Positions 12,635 through 26,400 of a stretch of 64,000 nucleotides of DNA are shown here, in pieces (position 1 is the stretch's first letter; each line of letters starts with the position of its first letter). Position numbers and translations under genes: made by a program. The notes beneath the pieces are model-generated. The model did not search any database. It was not told the DNA's origin and was given only the letters and a program-made list of their open reading frames with translations. Origin of the DNA: Ridgeia piscesae (Eukaryota; Annelida; Polychaeta; Sabellida; Siboglinidae); assembly GCA_025642075.2 (NCBI GenBank), contig JAODUO010000193.1, positions 391,001 through 455,000 of the forward strand, written 5' to 3'.

Positions 12635-14680
12635 CATCATCATTGTGCAGCCATGGGCGAAGGCCTCAGCATGCTGCTTCCCCATCTGCCTATCTTGTGC
12701 TATCATCTGCCAGTAGTCGTTTGCATGCTGGTGTTGTTGGCCTACCCTTCCAGTGCAGGTTGGAAGGGACAGGTGATATAGGGTGAACGAAATTGCCCAA
12801 GTTTCAACACTGTGGCTGTATCAACACTGACTTGCCGGCACCGGGATTTGAACCCCGGTCCCTCTAGTCGGGAGTATTCTTACCACTCGGCCACTGCACC
12901 TACACTTATATATATATATATGTGTGTGTATTCTGCATTCCAAATAAGCGAATATATATGTATATGAATATATATATATATATTCACTTATTTGGAATGC
13001 AGTAGTATGTTATTTCAGTCACATAAAATGGATGATCTTACAGTTAGCAGATGCAAGTGTGTCTACTGTCACACTGCCAAGAGCATGATGAACAGTTCAG
13101 CACAGTGACCAGTGCTGTTTGTGTTGCAGGCTATGGGTCACTAGGCATGATGACCAGTGTCCTGATCTGTCCTGATGGCAAGACAGTGGAGGCGGAGGCA
13201 GCCCATGGCACTGTCACCCGCCACTACCGCTACCACCAGCAGGGCAAGGAGACCTCCACCAACTCCATAGGTACGCTCATTGGAGACATTCAAGTTTATT
13301 ATCAGTTAAATCGTAATGTCAATGAGACCTCCGTAGATAAAAAAATGTAACCACAATGTATACAGACTAGTCAGTTAATAGAACCCTGCCATGTGCTGGA
13401 AACAACTAGAACTAGTAATCGTAATGCTGTCCACAATATTCATTACTACTAGCCTCAGTGGAGTCTGTAGTCAAATTCTAGGTAATAAATAATCACTGAC
13501 CTCTTTATTGTGCAACATAACCCACGTTTTGAAATACACTGGAAAGTATCTTAATAAAAAACTATTACAGTTATGGGTTGGCATATTTACAATACCTATG
13601 CTGATGGCCACAAATGTGTCTGGGAACATTAGAAATAAACCGGACTTGAACATAATTCATTGACCAAAGCCCAAGCCATATACCCCCCTTAAGAAAATGA
13701 AACTTGCATAAGAGATGTCTGGATTCTGTTAGAGGGTAAAGTTTTGAGTATGCGTTATCTTGATTTCTTACATTGTAGCATCGATTTTTGCGTGGACCCG
13801 AGGGTTGGCCCACCGTGCCAAGCTCGATGGCAACACTGCACTGGCCAACTACAGCACTACACTGGAGGCGGCTTGTATCGAGACGATTGAAGCTGGCTTC
13901 ATGACAAAGGACCTTGCTATATGCATCAAGGGTCTGGCCCAGTAAGTCGTCCTTTCATTTCATTTTCAAGTTATATACTTACTTGCATTTCTCCATCTAT
14001 ATCATCCATTTCCTTTCCTTCCACATTTGCATGGTGGTTAACATAGCTTTACCTGGTTAACATAGCTTTACCTGGACCCATCCACCTGTCATTTGTGGAT
14101 GTGTACAGTTAATTTTGGGCAGGTAAACATTCAATAGTGGATGGGTGAAAATTTGAGGAGCAAAACACAGACACAGAAAGACACATATTTTCTGGGACAT
14201 TTTGTATTGGTAAAAATGTGATCCGGCATAAAGTTCTGGTCGTTAACTTAGATAACGTTTAAAACTTCTTACCCAGGTACATTAGTTCCAGATGTTAATA
14301 CACAAATATGCATTGTGCAAGTTGTCTGTCATACAATAGCCACTTGCCAATTAATGTTGTGTAACACAACAATGCTTTTCTATCAGTCAACATTTGCTAC
14401 ATCGTGTAATGTTATCTATGCTGAGGTCTGCATGAACGTTACGTTTCCCCCAGTCCTGGTTAACTTAACACTTTCAGTTGTTAGTTAATTAACTAATGCT
14501 AAGGACACGCCTAAATTATTTGTGTCACCATGGAGTGTTGTCACCCGATGTCCTGTTTGGGATCAGCTGATATATTTCTGATGACCGATTGTTTGCAGTG
14601 TCACCCGAGCTGATTACCTGAACACATTCGAGTTCCTGGACAAGATCGCAGAGAACCTCAAAAAGAAAATGGGCTTTTAG
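6217..14680 (+). CDS. IDH1: NADP-dependent isocitrate dehydrogenase, cytosolic type (12 exons, 410 aa)
   Basis: Oxidatively decarboxylates isocitrate to 2-oxoglutarate, producing NADPH. Exons: 6217-6232, 6321-6360, 8630-8736, 9279-9365, 9662-9822, 10283-10429, 10978-11045, 11519-11587, 12257-12408, 13130-13270, 13779-13941, 14599-14680. All junctions are GT-AG with matching phases, giving 1233 nt. The protein starts [19 protein letters not shown], so there is no mitochondrial presequence. Isocitrate-binding arginines are present at R99, R108 and R131 ([20 protein letters not shown]), equivalent to human R100, R109 and R132. The family signature [14 protein letters not shown] is split over exons 9-10, and the C-terminal part carries HGTVTRHYR and [14 protein letters not shown]. 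The C-terminus is KKKMGF, so the peroxisomal AKL tail of human IDH1 is absent. Length is close to the human protein (414 aa). The start is the first ATG in frame after the putative 5' UTR. It converges with PKMYT1. Confidence 0.97.
9979..10127. repeat. Foldback AT-rich repeat in IDH1 intron 5
   Basis: TTTGGTAGTTATATTCAT at the left and ATGAATATAACTACCAAA at the right are inverted copies around (TA)n and a short (TG)n. A second inverted half copy lies at about 10074. The whole stretch can fold into a hairpin and gives spurious frames on the - strand. TA repeats continue to 10165. Confidence 0.8.
10664..10800. repeat. (TA)n microsatellite in IDH1 intron 6
   Basis: About 135 bp of TA dinucleotide with a few AAT interruptions. 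Confidence 0.95.
11847..12014. mobile_element. Hairpin MITE in IDH1 intron 8
   Basis: The left half (GCAGGCAGAGTGTAGTCTTG onward) is mirrored by the right half (ending CTACACTCTGCCTGCTGC) with few mismatches over about 75 bp per arm, around CTACTGACAGTAG. Both ends carry TATA/TA, which could be a Tc1/mariner-style TA target duplication. There is no coding capacity. It looks like a small non-autonomous DNA transposon; a microRNA-like hairpin is an alternative. Confidence 0.65.
12582..12631. repeat. (TA)n microsatellite in IDH1 intron 9
   Basis: About 50 bp of TA, directly abutting the 3' (ATGATG) end of the SINE that follows on the opposite strand. Confidence 0.95.
12634..12905 (-). mobile_element. 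tRNA-headed SINE with an RTE-type 3' tail
   Basis: Read on the - strand, it opens with a tRNA-like head at about 12900-12828 (GGCCGAGTGGTAAGAATACT, then box B GGTTCAAATCC). A unique body follows. The 3' third matches the 3' end of the RTE copies in this window (CTGGAAGGGTA, GATAGGCAGATGGGGAAGCA, TGAGGCCTTCGCCCA, GGCTGCACAATGATGATGA). It therefore looks like a SINE mobilised by the resident RTE LINE, by analogy with known tRNA-RTE SINEs. It lies in IDH1 intron 9. Confidence 0.75.
12933..13002. repeat. Inverted repeat (hairpin) in IDH1 intron 9
   Basis: Arms CTGCATTCCAAATAAGCG and its complement (CACTTATTTGGAATGCAG, one mismatch) flank a TA-rich loop. Confidence 0.8.
14037..14074. repeat. Short tandem duplication
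   Basis: GGTTAACATAGCTTTACCT occurs twice in a row inside IDH1 intron 11. Confidence 0.85.
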
Positions 14681-16636
14681 AGGGACCAATCGTAGAAACT
14701 GTGGACGTATCCACTGCCAATCAAGTGCTTATTGCAGATTATATACAAGAGAAGTTATTAATATAAGTATTAAGAATATATAAATGAACTATAATAAATT
14801 AGTAATAGACACTAGTTCTTATAGGGACAATAAATTGGTTAATAATGCACAAAGACCAGAAATCAGTATTTAGTGATTTATATATATTATTTACATATCA
14901 TTTAAAATCACTATTTATTGTAACAGTGTAACAGTAATAAAGCACTCACACGTGTATTTTGTATATTCATTACAATAGAGGTACTTATATTAATAATGTT
15001 GCAAGGATCACAAGCTTTGATCTGTCCTTATATAATGAAAGCAAATTAGCCAATGGACACTACACATCGCAAAGATATACAAGACCAATTGCTTCATCAC
15101 TTCAAACGAAACTGCAAAAGAACACAGCATATTTACTTGCAATCTTTATAGTGAACATGGTAGTAGTGATGGCAGTCACTTTTGTTTTTCCGCAAGACTT
15201 CCTACAGTAGGAATCAATTATCTTCCCTTCCAAATCATTCGTATTTGCAAACCTATCTGTCAGTGACAGAAAGGCTGTGCAGACACTACATCAGAGATAC
15301 ACCTGTACTGTGTTCTCTGTACTGTGTTCTGGTCAACAAAACTTGGAGCAAGTTTGTTCACTCTTGCTCTTGCTCCTGCTCACACAGCTGCACGAATGGG
15401 TGGCTGGTGGGATAAAATGTGAACCAAAGAATTGTCAGCTCCCAATATATACATGAATATATTATAATGAATAATCTAATTCACGGAATTTAATCATACA
15501 AATGCTGAGATATTGACCACAACAACAGTTTTTCTAGACCACTTCTTTATTCAGAGGTTCGTAGTGGTAACACCACATTAGTAACAATCAGTTACCAGCC
15601 AGCGTTATAATAAATGCATCCAACATAGTAAAGTTAACAGAGTATTCCTCCATGTTCTCGTCATGATGAAGTTCTGTTGGTTACGCAGGTAAGAGTGGGA
15701 ACTTGCAACAAAAGTAGTTGAGAACAGTCAAATTACTTCACAAAGTCACAAAACCTGTTTTAATGTATGAAATACATTACAGCCAACTCGCACTAATGGC
15801 CATTTTAGATCATAAAAATAGCAAGTTTCACACCACATGTTGGCGAGGTTGATTTAGACCGACTAGGAAGGAATGACCATATGTGTATAGATTGTAATTA
15901 TGCATTCACAAGGAATTACAGAATGTAAGACACTCGCTGGTGAACACAATGTGTGGCAACAATATAGCAAAAAGATGTCGCTGTTGACAATGATGGTTTG
16001 CTATTATAGCCACTACTGAGCATTGGAAAGTGATACATACAGAAATAATAGAAACTTAGTATAACAATGTGAAGAATAAAACTGTGTGAAAAACGATAAA
16101 GGCAAATCTGTAGAGAACTATATATGTTATGTCCAGTTTGCTACCAGTATATCCATAGATAATGTTTACAAATACATTTATTATTAACAAAACATAATAT
16201 ATAGTCATACCAGACGTTATTTGTAACTGCTCATCTTGAACGTCACAGAATTTCATAAACTCAACCTTTAACACCCCTGTCAGTAAGTATTCACGACATA
16301 CCAAATACTGTAGTTCAAAATACTGTAAATAAAAAATTGTTGACGTACATATTTTAGCCAAATGGGTATGAATTCTGTGATGGAAACAAACAGGGCGTGC
16401 TGGGTAACCTAACCTCTGCAGTGAACCACTGAAGTTTAAAAAACAATGTCAAGTACACAGATGGGTTGGTAGATTTTTGACGGATGCAATACAAACAGAA
16501 TGTTGCACCCAAACATTAAAACAACGGACGACGAAGAAGCAAATAATTGTAAAAGCACATGAGTAGCAACAATAACAATATCAACAAAGACTGTACAGGT
16601 GGGGACGTGTTGACAGTCGGCAGACGTGTAGGAGCA
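14681..16636. other. Convergent 3' region between IDH1 and PKMYT1
   Basis: Probably the two 3' UTRs. An AATAAA for IDH1 is at 14936-14941. On the other strand a TTTATT at 15546-15551 could serve PKMYT1. No further coding sequence was recognised. Confidence 0.5.
14936..14941 (+). other. Polyadenylation signal, IDH1
   Basis: AATAAA, 256 bp after the stop codon and the strongest such hexamer in the 3' region. An earlier AATAAA lies at about 14829. Confidence 0.5.
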
Positions 16637-19600
16637 CTAGGCACCTTCCTCCTCGTCCGATGACATGCACTCAAAGGCCTGCACAAACAGAAGGACATCT
16701 TTACCAGTAAATAAACACGGACATCTAGAGACACAGTGGGACAACTGTATCGGATCAACCAAAGCATGGTACATTACAGCAGATTTGGTACATTTGACCA
16801 TATGTGCCGAAGCAGAAATCGATACATTTGACCATATGTGCCGAAGCAGAAATCGATACATTCTATGATTTTGTCGTTTTAAAATTGCGTGTGTGTGAGT
16901 GAATGTGGAAATTCAAGTGTCACAAATCAGTTGACCACCGTAGTGGGAACTCGCACTGAAATGGTTAATAAACTTTTCAGCGAAAAGCAACATTTCATTT
17001 CCTTTTAAATGGCTATCTAACATAACACATTAAAAAAGATTACATTAAGAATGTTTGTCTCATAATTACCCCCATAAGGTTCTTGGGCTCAATACCCAGT
17101 TTGGCTGCCTCAGCCATATCTTCATCAGCCTGGTGGAAGCTCGTGTTAGGCGTGATCGAGTCGTTTGGTTCGTAGTCTCGACGAGAGCTTCGACTTGCCA
17201 TTGGAGAAGAACTAAAGCCAACATAGCACCTTTTAAATATCAGGCATTGTTCATAGTTGACCACAGTAACCTCACACATATCATGCAGGCATTGTAGTCC
17301 CTAGTTGGCAGCCAGGATTTGTGAATGCAATGTTGGGTTATAAGACAATTTGTGATAACTGTCAGTCAACTTGTAGTCCATTGGTGGTGCTGTTAGCAGA
17401 GGCAAGTTGCACAAGAATTGTTTGATCTACAGGAAAACATTTAATATAGATAACATAGAGTGCAACATATGTAAAATTGAGATACGCAAGGTTTGCTTTA
17501 GTGGAAATTTTGCCTGCAAATATAAATAGAATGTTATCTGGAAAATAAATAAAAAGAAGGCCCCTTCAAGTTTTTATTCATTGTAAAATCAACTAATTAC
17601 AAATCAATTAACTGCCTACATTTCATATTTTTTACAACTGATATACTACATACATAATATCCTTGTTTTTACACTTGTTATGAATACAAGAAGCAATTAT
17701 GTAAAGAAACTGGTTATATAACCATTTACATATTTAGTCCTGCATATTGCATGTTTACTGTTTGATCGGCGGGTTCAACTTACCTGAAGATGTTGTCATG
17801 GCAACTGAGAACGGGCGAGCCGGAGCTGTTAGAGAAGTATGTGCGTGGGGGGTGGTGTGTGGGGTGGTATCGCAGGCCAGGAGTGGTACAGGCCTTCTGT
17901 GCCGGCACACTGCAAGTGACGTCATACAACCATTACCTCTCTTTTTACTCATAGAAGGAGTACATATCAGAACTATTCTTTCTGAAAAGTGTACCCTAAC
18001 AATTACAGACACTGATACATGTATAAACATACCAAGTCTGAAGTTCGAAGCTCCACTCCTGGCTCATGTGTGGAGCTTCGAACTTTCGACTAAGAGAACC
18101 CGGGTTGGAATCCCGTGCTGCTGTGTGAAACATTGGGTAAGATTTTTCACTCTACATTGCTCCAGTTAACGACAGTGTGGATATTTGTACGAGCAGTCTT
18201 CGGGCATTGGTTGCAGCGTGATGATGTTTGATTAAACAGGTCTGCCAGGGAAGTAAAGTATAAAACGCTTTGAGCAGTCCTGAGGACTGGATGGATATTG
18301 CGCTATAAGAGAACTTACCTTCACCAATAATAAATGCTATTGCTGTGTTGATACATGTATATACAGTGTATACAGTATACACAGTGTCACTCAGTGATTT
18401 GTCTGTAGAAAACAATGTTTTTACAGGCATCTATTCTCTGCCACAAATATCATCATCTACACTTGCTATGTGTTGTTCAGTAAGTACTACAGTAAGTACT
18501 AGTACAACAGTCTGGTAGAACAGGACTCATACAATGATAAGTACTAGTACAATAGTAAGTACTAGTACAGTAGTAAGTACTAGTACAACAGTAAGTACTA
18601 GTACAACAGTAAGTACTAGTACAGTAGTAAGTACTAGTACAACAGTAAGTACTAATACAATCATAAGTGCTAGTACAATCGTAAGTGCTAGTACAGTAGT
18701 AAGTACTAGTACAACAGTGAGTACTAATACAATCATAAGTACTAGTACAATAGTAAGTACTAGTACAGTAGTAAGTACTAGTACAACAGTGAGTACTAAT
18801 ACAATCATAAGTGCTAGTACAATCGTAAGTGCTAGTACAGTAGTAAGTACTAGTACAACAGTGAGTACTAATACAATCATAAGTACTAGTACAATAGTAA
18901 GTACTAGTACAGTAGTAAGTACTAGTACAACAGTGAGTACTAATACAATCATAAGTGCTAGTACAATCGTAAGTGCTAGTACAATCGTAAGTGCTAGTAC
19001 AACAGTGAGTACTGGTACAATAGTAACTACTCGTACAGTGGTAAGTACTAGTACAACAGTAAATACTAGTGTAACAGTAAGTACTCGTACAATAGTAACT
19101 ACTCATACAGTAGTAAGTACATACTGGGGAATGAGGAAGCCGTCGTGGTCCCGTGCGGAGTCGTCACTAGAGCTGGAGAAGTCTAGTGGTGCTCCCAGCG
19201 ATGTGTTGTGCAGGCTGATTCCCTCGTCGTCAAACAGGTCATCTGCAAATGAAAATCACAGTTGGGTAATCAGCATATATGAACAGTTTTCGGAGAAATC
19301 TTATTGAATACATCGAGGAACATCATAACATGAACTTCTACACCCAATCCTGAACAGACATTTCATGGCAAATTGAAGATCAGAACTTGTCCATGACATG
19401 TTTTTGATGACTGTTATAGCAGAGCCAACTGCCCCTATTTTTGGACAACCAGCACTACATAATTTACATAATTAATTCTACACAATTAACTTTGCTTTTG
19501 CAAGTGCAGCTATGGTGTTTATCACAAATGTGGACATGTTTCCACAACAATTTATGAGTATAAATGCAAATTTTATATGCCATTTGCTATCAAGATATTG

Positions 19601-20428
19601 CCATAACTTGGCTAAGCCTTTCATTCAGAAACACCATCTCACTCTGATTTAGTGTTTTTAATAAATACATTATTTATTTATTATTTAGTGTATTTGAGGG
19701 TCCTGCCATTTTATACCAGCGAAAACTGTTTATGACAGTTCCCACGTCTCTTGGCAACAGCACAGGTGGAAATGCAACCACAACATAGTCTACACTGGCC
19801 AATTCATGCGCGTGACCCTACCAAGTGGAGCAAGTGTCCAGTACATCACCCACCGTCAGAGAAGCTGTGGTCCCACTCCGGGGGGTGTGACATCAAGCTG
19901 TCCTTGGTGGGGGTGTGCTGCAGGTGCTGGGGTAGCAGACTCTGCAGGGGGTAGGTGATGGTTAGCCATAGGGTGAACAAGAGGGACAGTAGGCCTCGTA
20001 TGAAACATTTCCCTGATGAGACCTGTTCCAAAAGCAAAACGGGCGTCTATTCATAGCAGACGGGTCGGGTCGGGTCGGGACAGTCGCCACGAGTGCCAGC
20101 AGATGTCAAACGGCTTTTTTAATAAGGCTGGTTTTTTCTTGCACAAAATAAAGGAACTCGTGCAATAACAGGCAAAAAGGATATGGTTATATTAGACGAT
20201 TCACTGGACGTACGCAATAGTGTTTGAAAAATGTGTGCTAAACTAAATACATCTGGCCAAATAACAATACTATTAATACATTTCCAACATTTTTATATAT
20301 ATATTTATATACAGCCCTAAATGTAGCATAAGTGAACAGCTCCATCACGTGAGATTTATATATAATATATATATATATACTGTATATATATATATAGTAT
20401 ACAAATATGTATATATATATTAGTACAC

Positions 20429-20497
<69 letters not shown>

Positions 20498-23400
20498 ACT
20501 AATACAACAATTTATAAAGAAACACACTGTCACCAGTCACCACTAACCAATGATTTTACTATTAAACCAACAAGTGAGAAGGTGAGTGACTATCATTATT
20601 ACAACTTCTGACTCACCACTGATCTTGTCACCTGCTCTCTTTTTCGTCGCTTCCAAACCTACAAGATAAAACTCGTCATAATCACCAAACAAGACAAGGT
20701 AAAAAAAACACCTCACAATCACTGAGCAAGACAATGTAAAAACCCTCAAAATAACCAAGCAAGACAAGGTAAAAACCCTCCCAATCACCAAGCAAGACAA
20801 GGTAAACCCCTCACAATCACCGAGCAAGACACCACACCGGTTGGTGGAGACATCAGACCAAGCAGAGGAAAACCAATGTGGACAAAAAGGGACTTGCACC
20901 GAAGTAAGCCTCATGGAAAAAGAAATGTGTTAATGTTGTGCCTTGAGAAACTTTTTGAGTCATTTGTTGATTGGTGGAGCTATGGTGATTCCCGTCGGTA
21001 TTTTAGGGACTTTGAAACCATCTTGCAATGTAAACACGGTTGTGGTCATCACTTCGCTGCAGGTGAAGGGGATCCTGGTTCGACTGTATTCCCCCTTGAT
21101 CTTTCTATGACAAGACGTGACAAAAGATTCTTAACACTGCACAATTTATGAATTTGTTTCATTGCTAATCTCATTATTTAATGTTTTCCACAATGAACCG
21201 ACTGCTTTTTTGTTATGTTTTAACTGCTCTGAATGCTTTTTTTAATCAGAAAACCTACTAGAACATCATTGATTTGTTTTGTATAATGTGGTAGCCTCGT
21301 ATTCTGGTTATTGCTCCAGAGACAGCAGCAGACAGAGAGAAACTAGTCCTACCAGCGTGACGCAGGACATGTTGAGGATCTCATCAACCGTGGCCCGTCT
21401 ACTGGGCTCTGACTCCAGCATCTTCTTCAGAACTTCTTTCAGGTCACCCGAAATACCTAGTGACAGACAGAAAGTTAGGAACAATTTATGTACCTGTTTC
21501 AATTAAGTCAACCATCCCCTGCATGCCACGTACAATAAGACGGACACTTTGGTTCTGGAACCAGAGATGGAGTGAGTACAATACAAATGTACTCGAGTAC
21601 GAGTACGACTACTTTGAACATGCATGAGTATGAGTACTCAGAAAACAAATGTACTCGAGTACGAGTACGATTACTTTACAATATACTCGAGTACGAGTAC
21701 GATTACTTTACAATGTAATCATGATTACTTTCATGATTACTTTAATGAATATCCTGTTTCTAACATAAAGGCGACTTTCATGGAATCCCTAGGTGTCATT
21801 CTTGTTCTGTTGTTGTATCACTAATGTTCTAACTGATTACTGCTATCCACTATCCAGGTGTTATTATTATTATTAATTAGACGACTTTCTCAGGTATTGG
21901 ATGAATAATTTAACACTGGATTAATAACTTAATTTATGGTTTCTGAATCAAATACAAATATGAGGCATTTAAAAATTTCAAATACACATGATCAAATACA
22001 TTACAATAACAACACTTCAAAACCAGGGGGCATATTCAAGAGTATCCAATTCAAATATGTAGTATATCAGATGGGTCCAGACATGGGGTCAAATACATTT
22101 GTATTTGAAAATATTTAAATACTGTTTTAAGTATTTGTATTTGATGTTTAGGAATTAAAAGTATTTGTATTTAAATACTTTCCTAAAGTATTTGACTTTT
22201 TCAAATATTTTTTCAAATACATTGTCAGTATCAACATTTCTTTTTCACTGTCACATGTAATGCCTGCCAAACTGATTACCTTAATGCACTGCAACTTCAC
22301 CCAACATTGCTAATTACTGATGAAGACACTTAACAGCAGGCTTCCCCTGGCCCTGTAGTGACCACAACTTGTGATTGCTCAGAGCCAGAGGATGGATTAA
22401 CACCTAACAGTGACCATAGGTCAATATCCCCTTTTGTTCTTTAGTCAGGCTTCAATTTGGCACCAGGTTATTCTGGTTTCCTGGCAGACTTTGAAGTTGA
22501 GCCTTCCTCACAACATTAGCAATGATTAGCAGTATCTCTTCTGAGGGCAACATAGGCATTATATTATTATGGACCTCCTGGCTTAACATACAAACAATAT
22601 ATTTTGGCCTTTACGTCTTTCAGTCAGTTGTCACTGTGATGCAGTTAGCAATAACAATACTCCCTAGCACTGGTCTGCCTGTCATCATATGAGCAAAACA
22701 CTAATTATGCCTATAAACTAGATGTCTCAATATATGTGTTGCTTTTCTTTTATCTACATAGTGAATGAAAAAATGAAAAGTATTTGAAAAATATATGAAA
22801 AAGTATTTGAGATACTTTTCAATGTATTCGTATTTAAATACATTTATATTTAAAAAGTATTTGTAATCCCTCAAGAATATTTGTATTTAAATATAAATTT
22901 CAATGTATTTGACCCCATGTCTAGATGGGACAAACACAGAATAGTTGTGGATTTAGACAGGTTTACAGTTTGCACTCAATTAAACATAATACTAGACAGG
23001 GATTTAGCAGCTAACCGCCCAGACCCAGTCAGGATTCTGGATGTTGAAAATATGACCAGTCATTCACACCATACTGACAGAACAAACAGTACAGGTGGGG
23101 CATATGGCCTGGCTTCTAAAATTACAAAGCAAGATGTTAGGGGATGCTTATCTCCTGCAGTGCTTCCCAGGGACTGTCACAATATAACTTGTACTTTGTA
23201 CTAAGCAGGAGGGTGAGGAGATGTGGCTTCTCAGGGAAGAGAAGGTATTAATTAGGGAAATCTGACTGAATATTTATTTACCTGAAATGCTCAATAGTAA
23301 TAGAAAATGATTACGTTGATTATTATTACATTTATTAGATTACTTCTAATATTGCCATTTTATCTGTCTAATATATTTGCTTGCAACTGTTCATATGAAA

Positions 23401-26400
23401 AAAATGTAATCGTGAGAAGTAATCGTGAGTACGATTACTTTGGTAATGTACTCGAGTACGAGTATGATTACTTTCCTTCGTACTCGAGTACGAGTACGAG
23501 TACTCAAAAAGTACTCGTACTCGAGTACGATTACTCCATCTCTGTCTGGAACCATCACAAAGTAATCTTATTCCTATTGCTGGCGAATTCATGCAAGCGA
23601 TATGTTAGTTTGTGGTTTATCTAAGTATTTAATGATGTTCTCACCTAGCAGGAATTCTTCAGGCAGAGTTCCACACCGCAACTGGTGCCAAAGGTCACCA
23701 CCCCTTGGCAAGTCAAGGTCACTTGCAAGCTCCAAGATGGTTATGCCAAGGCTGTAACACAAGTTTTTAATATAAAACGTAAGATTGGTCTTAATTATAT
23801 ATGAGAGATTAACATATAAATTGGAGAATCTCAGTGAATAGTGGATAAAGGCAGTATCCATTCTAAGGATCCCAGTTGTTTATATAACTGAACCCATCTT
23901 GACTACCTCTGAGCAATTTATGGTTCTGTTTCCAAACAAATCTGATACATGCTATGTAAAATACTACATAATTATTTACTGTTATAATAACTATACCGAC
24001 TTAGTAAACAATGCATCAATTTCTTCGGGATTCCATTTTTAGAACTTACTTAGGCTGTCGTTCACAAAAACTGCAATAAATATGAGCACATATTACTTAC
24101 TACAACCCTGCGACCTTGTCTCGTTTCTACCTGGCCTGTGGTCTATGGATATAGTGTCACAATGGCTCCCAAGTTTGAACGTAATAAATACAAGTTCGAC
24201 ATACCTGAAGACATCGGCTGGCTTGCCAAACTTGCCAGCCATCAACTCGGGAGCCAGATACTTGGGGTCACCCTCTTGGGCTTCTGACAAGTCGACACCC
24301 TGCGAGTGTACACAATGTGACTACATCAACGCAAGCTATCAATTGGCACTCACACTTAGGGATATTCCAGAAATTACCACATTCCCCCAGGGGAGGCACT
24401 TTATAGTGTTGTCACCAACACCCTCAAGTAATAACTTGTCCTGCACCTGGTAAACTATTTAGCTAGAACGAACCACCTTGAAGCAAACAAAAAACAGCCT
24501 ACACGAGGGGAGTGGCATGATAATTTCTGGAAAGTCTTAAGCAACACCTTGAACCCCCACAGATCTAAAAAATGATGCATACCGGGAACCCAAGAATTAC
24601 GTCAGACGAAGCTTTGTCAGGTTTCATATCTACTGGCATTCAGGTGTTTGTGTATAATTTGTTGCAACTTTCACACAAAACTGTTCCACTTAATATGATA
24701 AAAACACAGCTAAATGTGATACATTTCAGATGCAATTGTATCATGTCTTCAAGAAATAAGTAACCAACAATGCAGTCTTTGAAACCATTCGCTGAATTAA
24801 AATAGCTCACAGATTAACTGTTTCGCAGATTAATGCAGATGAAACATAATTATTACCTTAACTATCGCAAAGAACATGCATGTATTACATCACATCAGGT
24901 ACTCTGGTGTTTTTGTATAACCATTACCTTCCGCAAGTCAAGCACCAGACCAAAATCACCCAGTTTACAAATGCCGTCATCAGAGATGAAAATGTTCTCG
25001 GGCTTGATGTCCATGTGCACCAAATCATGGTCGTGAAGGTGTTTCACTGCCTGAAACATTATCACAGTTTACTGACACTGACAACATGCATGAGTGAACC
25101 CTTTATAAGACATCTTATTTATAAGTAACTACAACTATACCACTTGGTCCAGTAAACTGAGCACTATTGAAATCATATGTATATTCTCAACAAATTAAAT
25201 ATTAGGACAAAAATTCCATCACTGATTATCATACTATAATAGTAACCATGTGCCATTTTGCATCATGCACTTGTCATATTTCATCATTTGTAATGTACAT
25301 AAAGCAAGAGGTTAATTTTAGTGTTAAAGATACTAACTATTAATTAATGTCGACCCCAGACAACAGGTGTGACATGTACGTACCATTAGCAGATCAACCA
25401 GATAGTTCCAGATTATCTGTTCCGGTATATTGTGGTTGTGCTCAGCAAAGTTACACAAACTGAAAAGAAAAGTTTTACCCAGTTGACAACTTGACATGTG
25501 GCACTAACTGCATGAAATGGGCAGGGTTCACAGTGTAAAGTGCATGATATGTAACCGGTGCATAAAACATAGTAATATTTCCACAGATCAAGTGTCGACA
25601 TTGAGGAATGTTGCGTGACATTTTATGACAATCACAGTTTTTCAAAAATAATATGTCAAGTCATTCTTAAGGTAATGTGTGAAGCCAATTCTTTTCCCCC
25701 CATGTTTTTTGGAAATCCAATCCTAAGATAACTTCACCAAAGGGCTTACATTGTATGATAGAGCCTCAGTTTATTTTTTTGTATAAATGCTGTGACACTA
25801 ACCTTAAACTAACAACTAATGGGGATGAACAAATGTTGTGACACTACTAAGGGCCCACCTTGTATGACAAAGCTCCATTTTGGATGTACAAATGATGGAC
25901 ACTACTAAGGGCCCACCTTGTATGACAAAGCTCCCTTTTGGATGTACAAATGATGTGACACTACTAAGGGCCCACCTTGTATGACAAAGCTCCATTTTGG
26001 ATGTACAAATGATGGACACTACTAAGGGCCCACCTTGTATGACAAAGCTCCCTTTTGGATGTACAAATGATGGACACTACTAAGGGCCCACCTTGTATGA
26101 CAAAGCTCCATTTTGGATGTACAAATGATGGACACTACTAAGGGCCCACCTTGTATGACAAAGCTCCATTTTGGATGTACAAATGATGGACACTACTAAG
26201 GGCCCACCTTGTATGACAAAGCTCCATTTTGGATGTACAAATGATGTGACACTACTAAGGGCCCACCTTGTATGACAAAGCTCCATTTTGGATGTACAAA
26301 TGATGGACACTACTAAGGGCCCACCTTGTATGACAAAGCTCCCTTTTGGATGTACAAATGATGTGACACTACTAAGGGCCTACCTTGTATGACAAAGCTC

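Noticed and set aside
12828..12900. Functional tRNA gene
   Set aside because: Joined to a SINE body and RTE tail; stems are not convincing as a folded tRNA. The same reasoning applies to 4284, 18041, 33893 and 54755.
18477..19307. Repetitive 209-aa (-), 141-aa (-) and 257-aa (+) frames
   Set aside because: An 18-bp stop-free tandem repeat; only the 19125-19242 part of the region is a real exon (PKMYT1 exon 13, in another frame).
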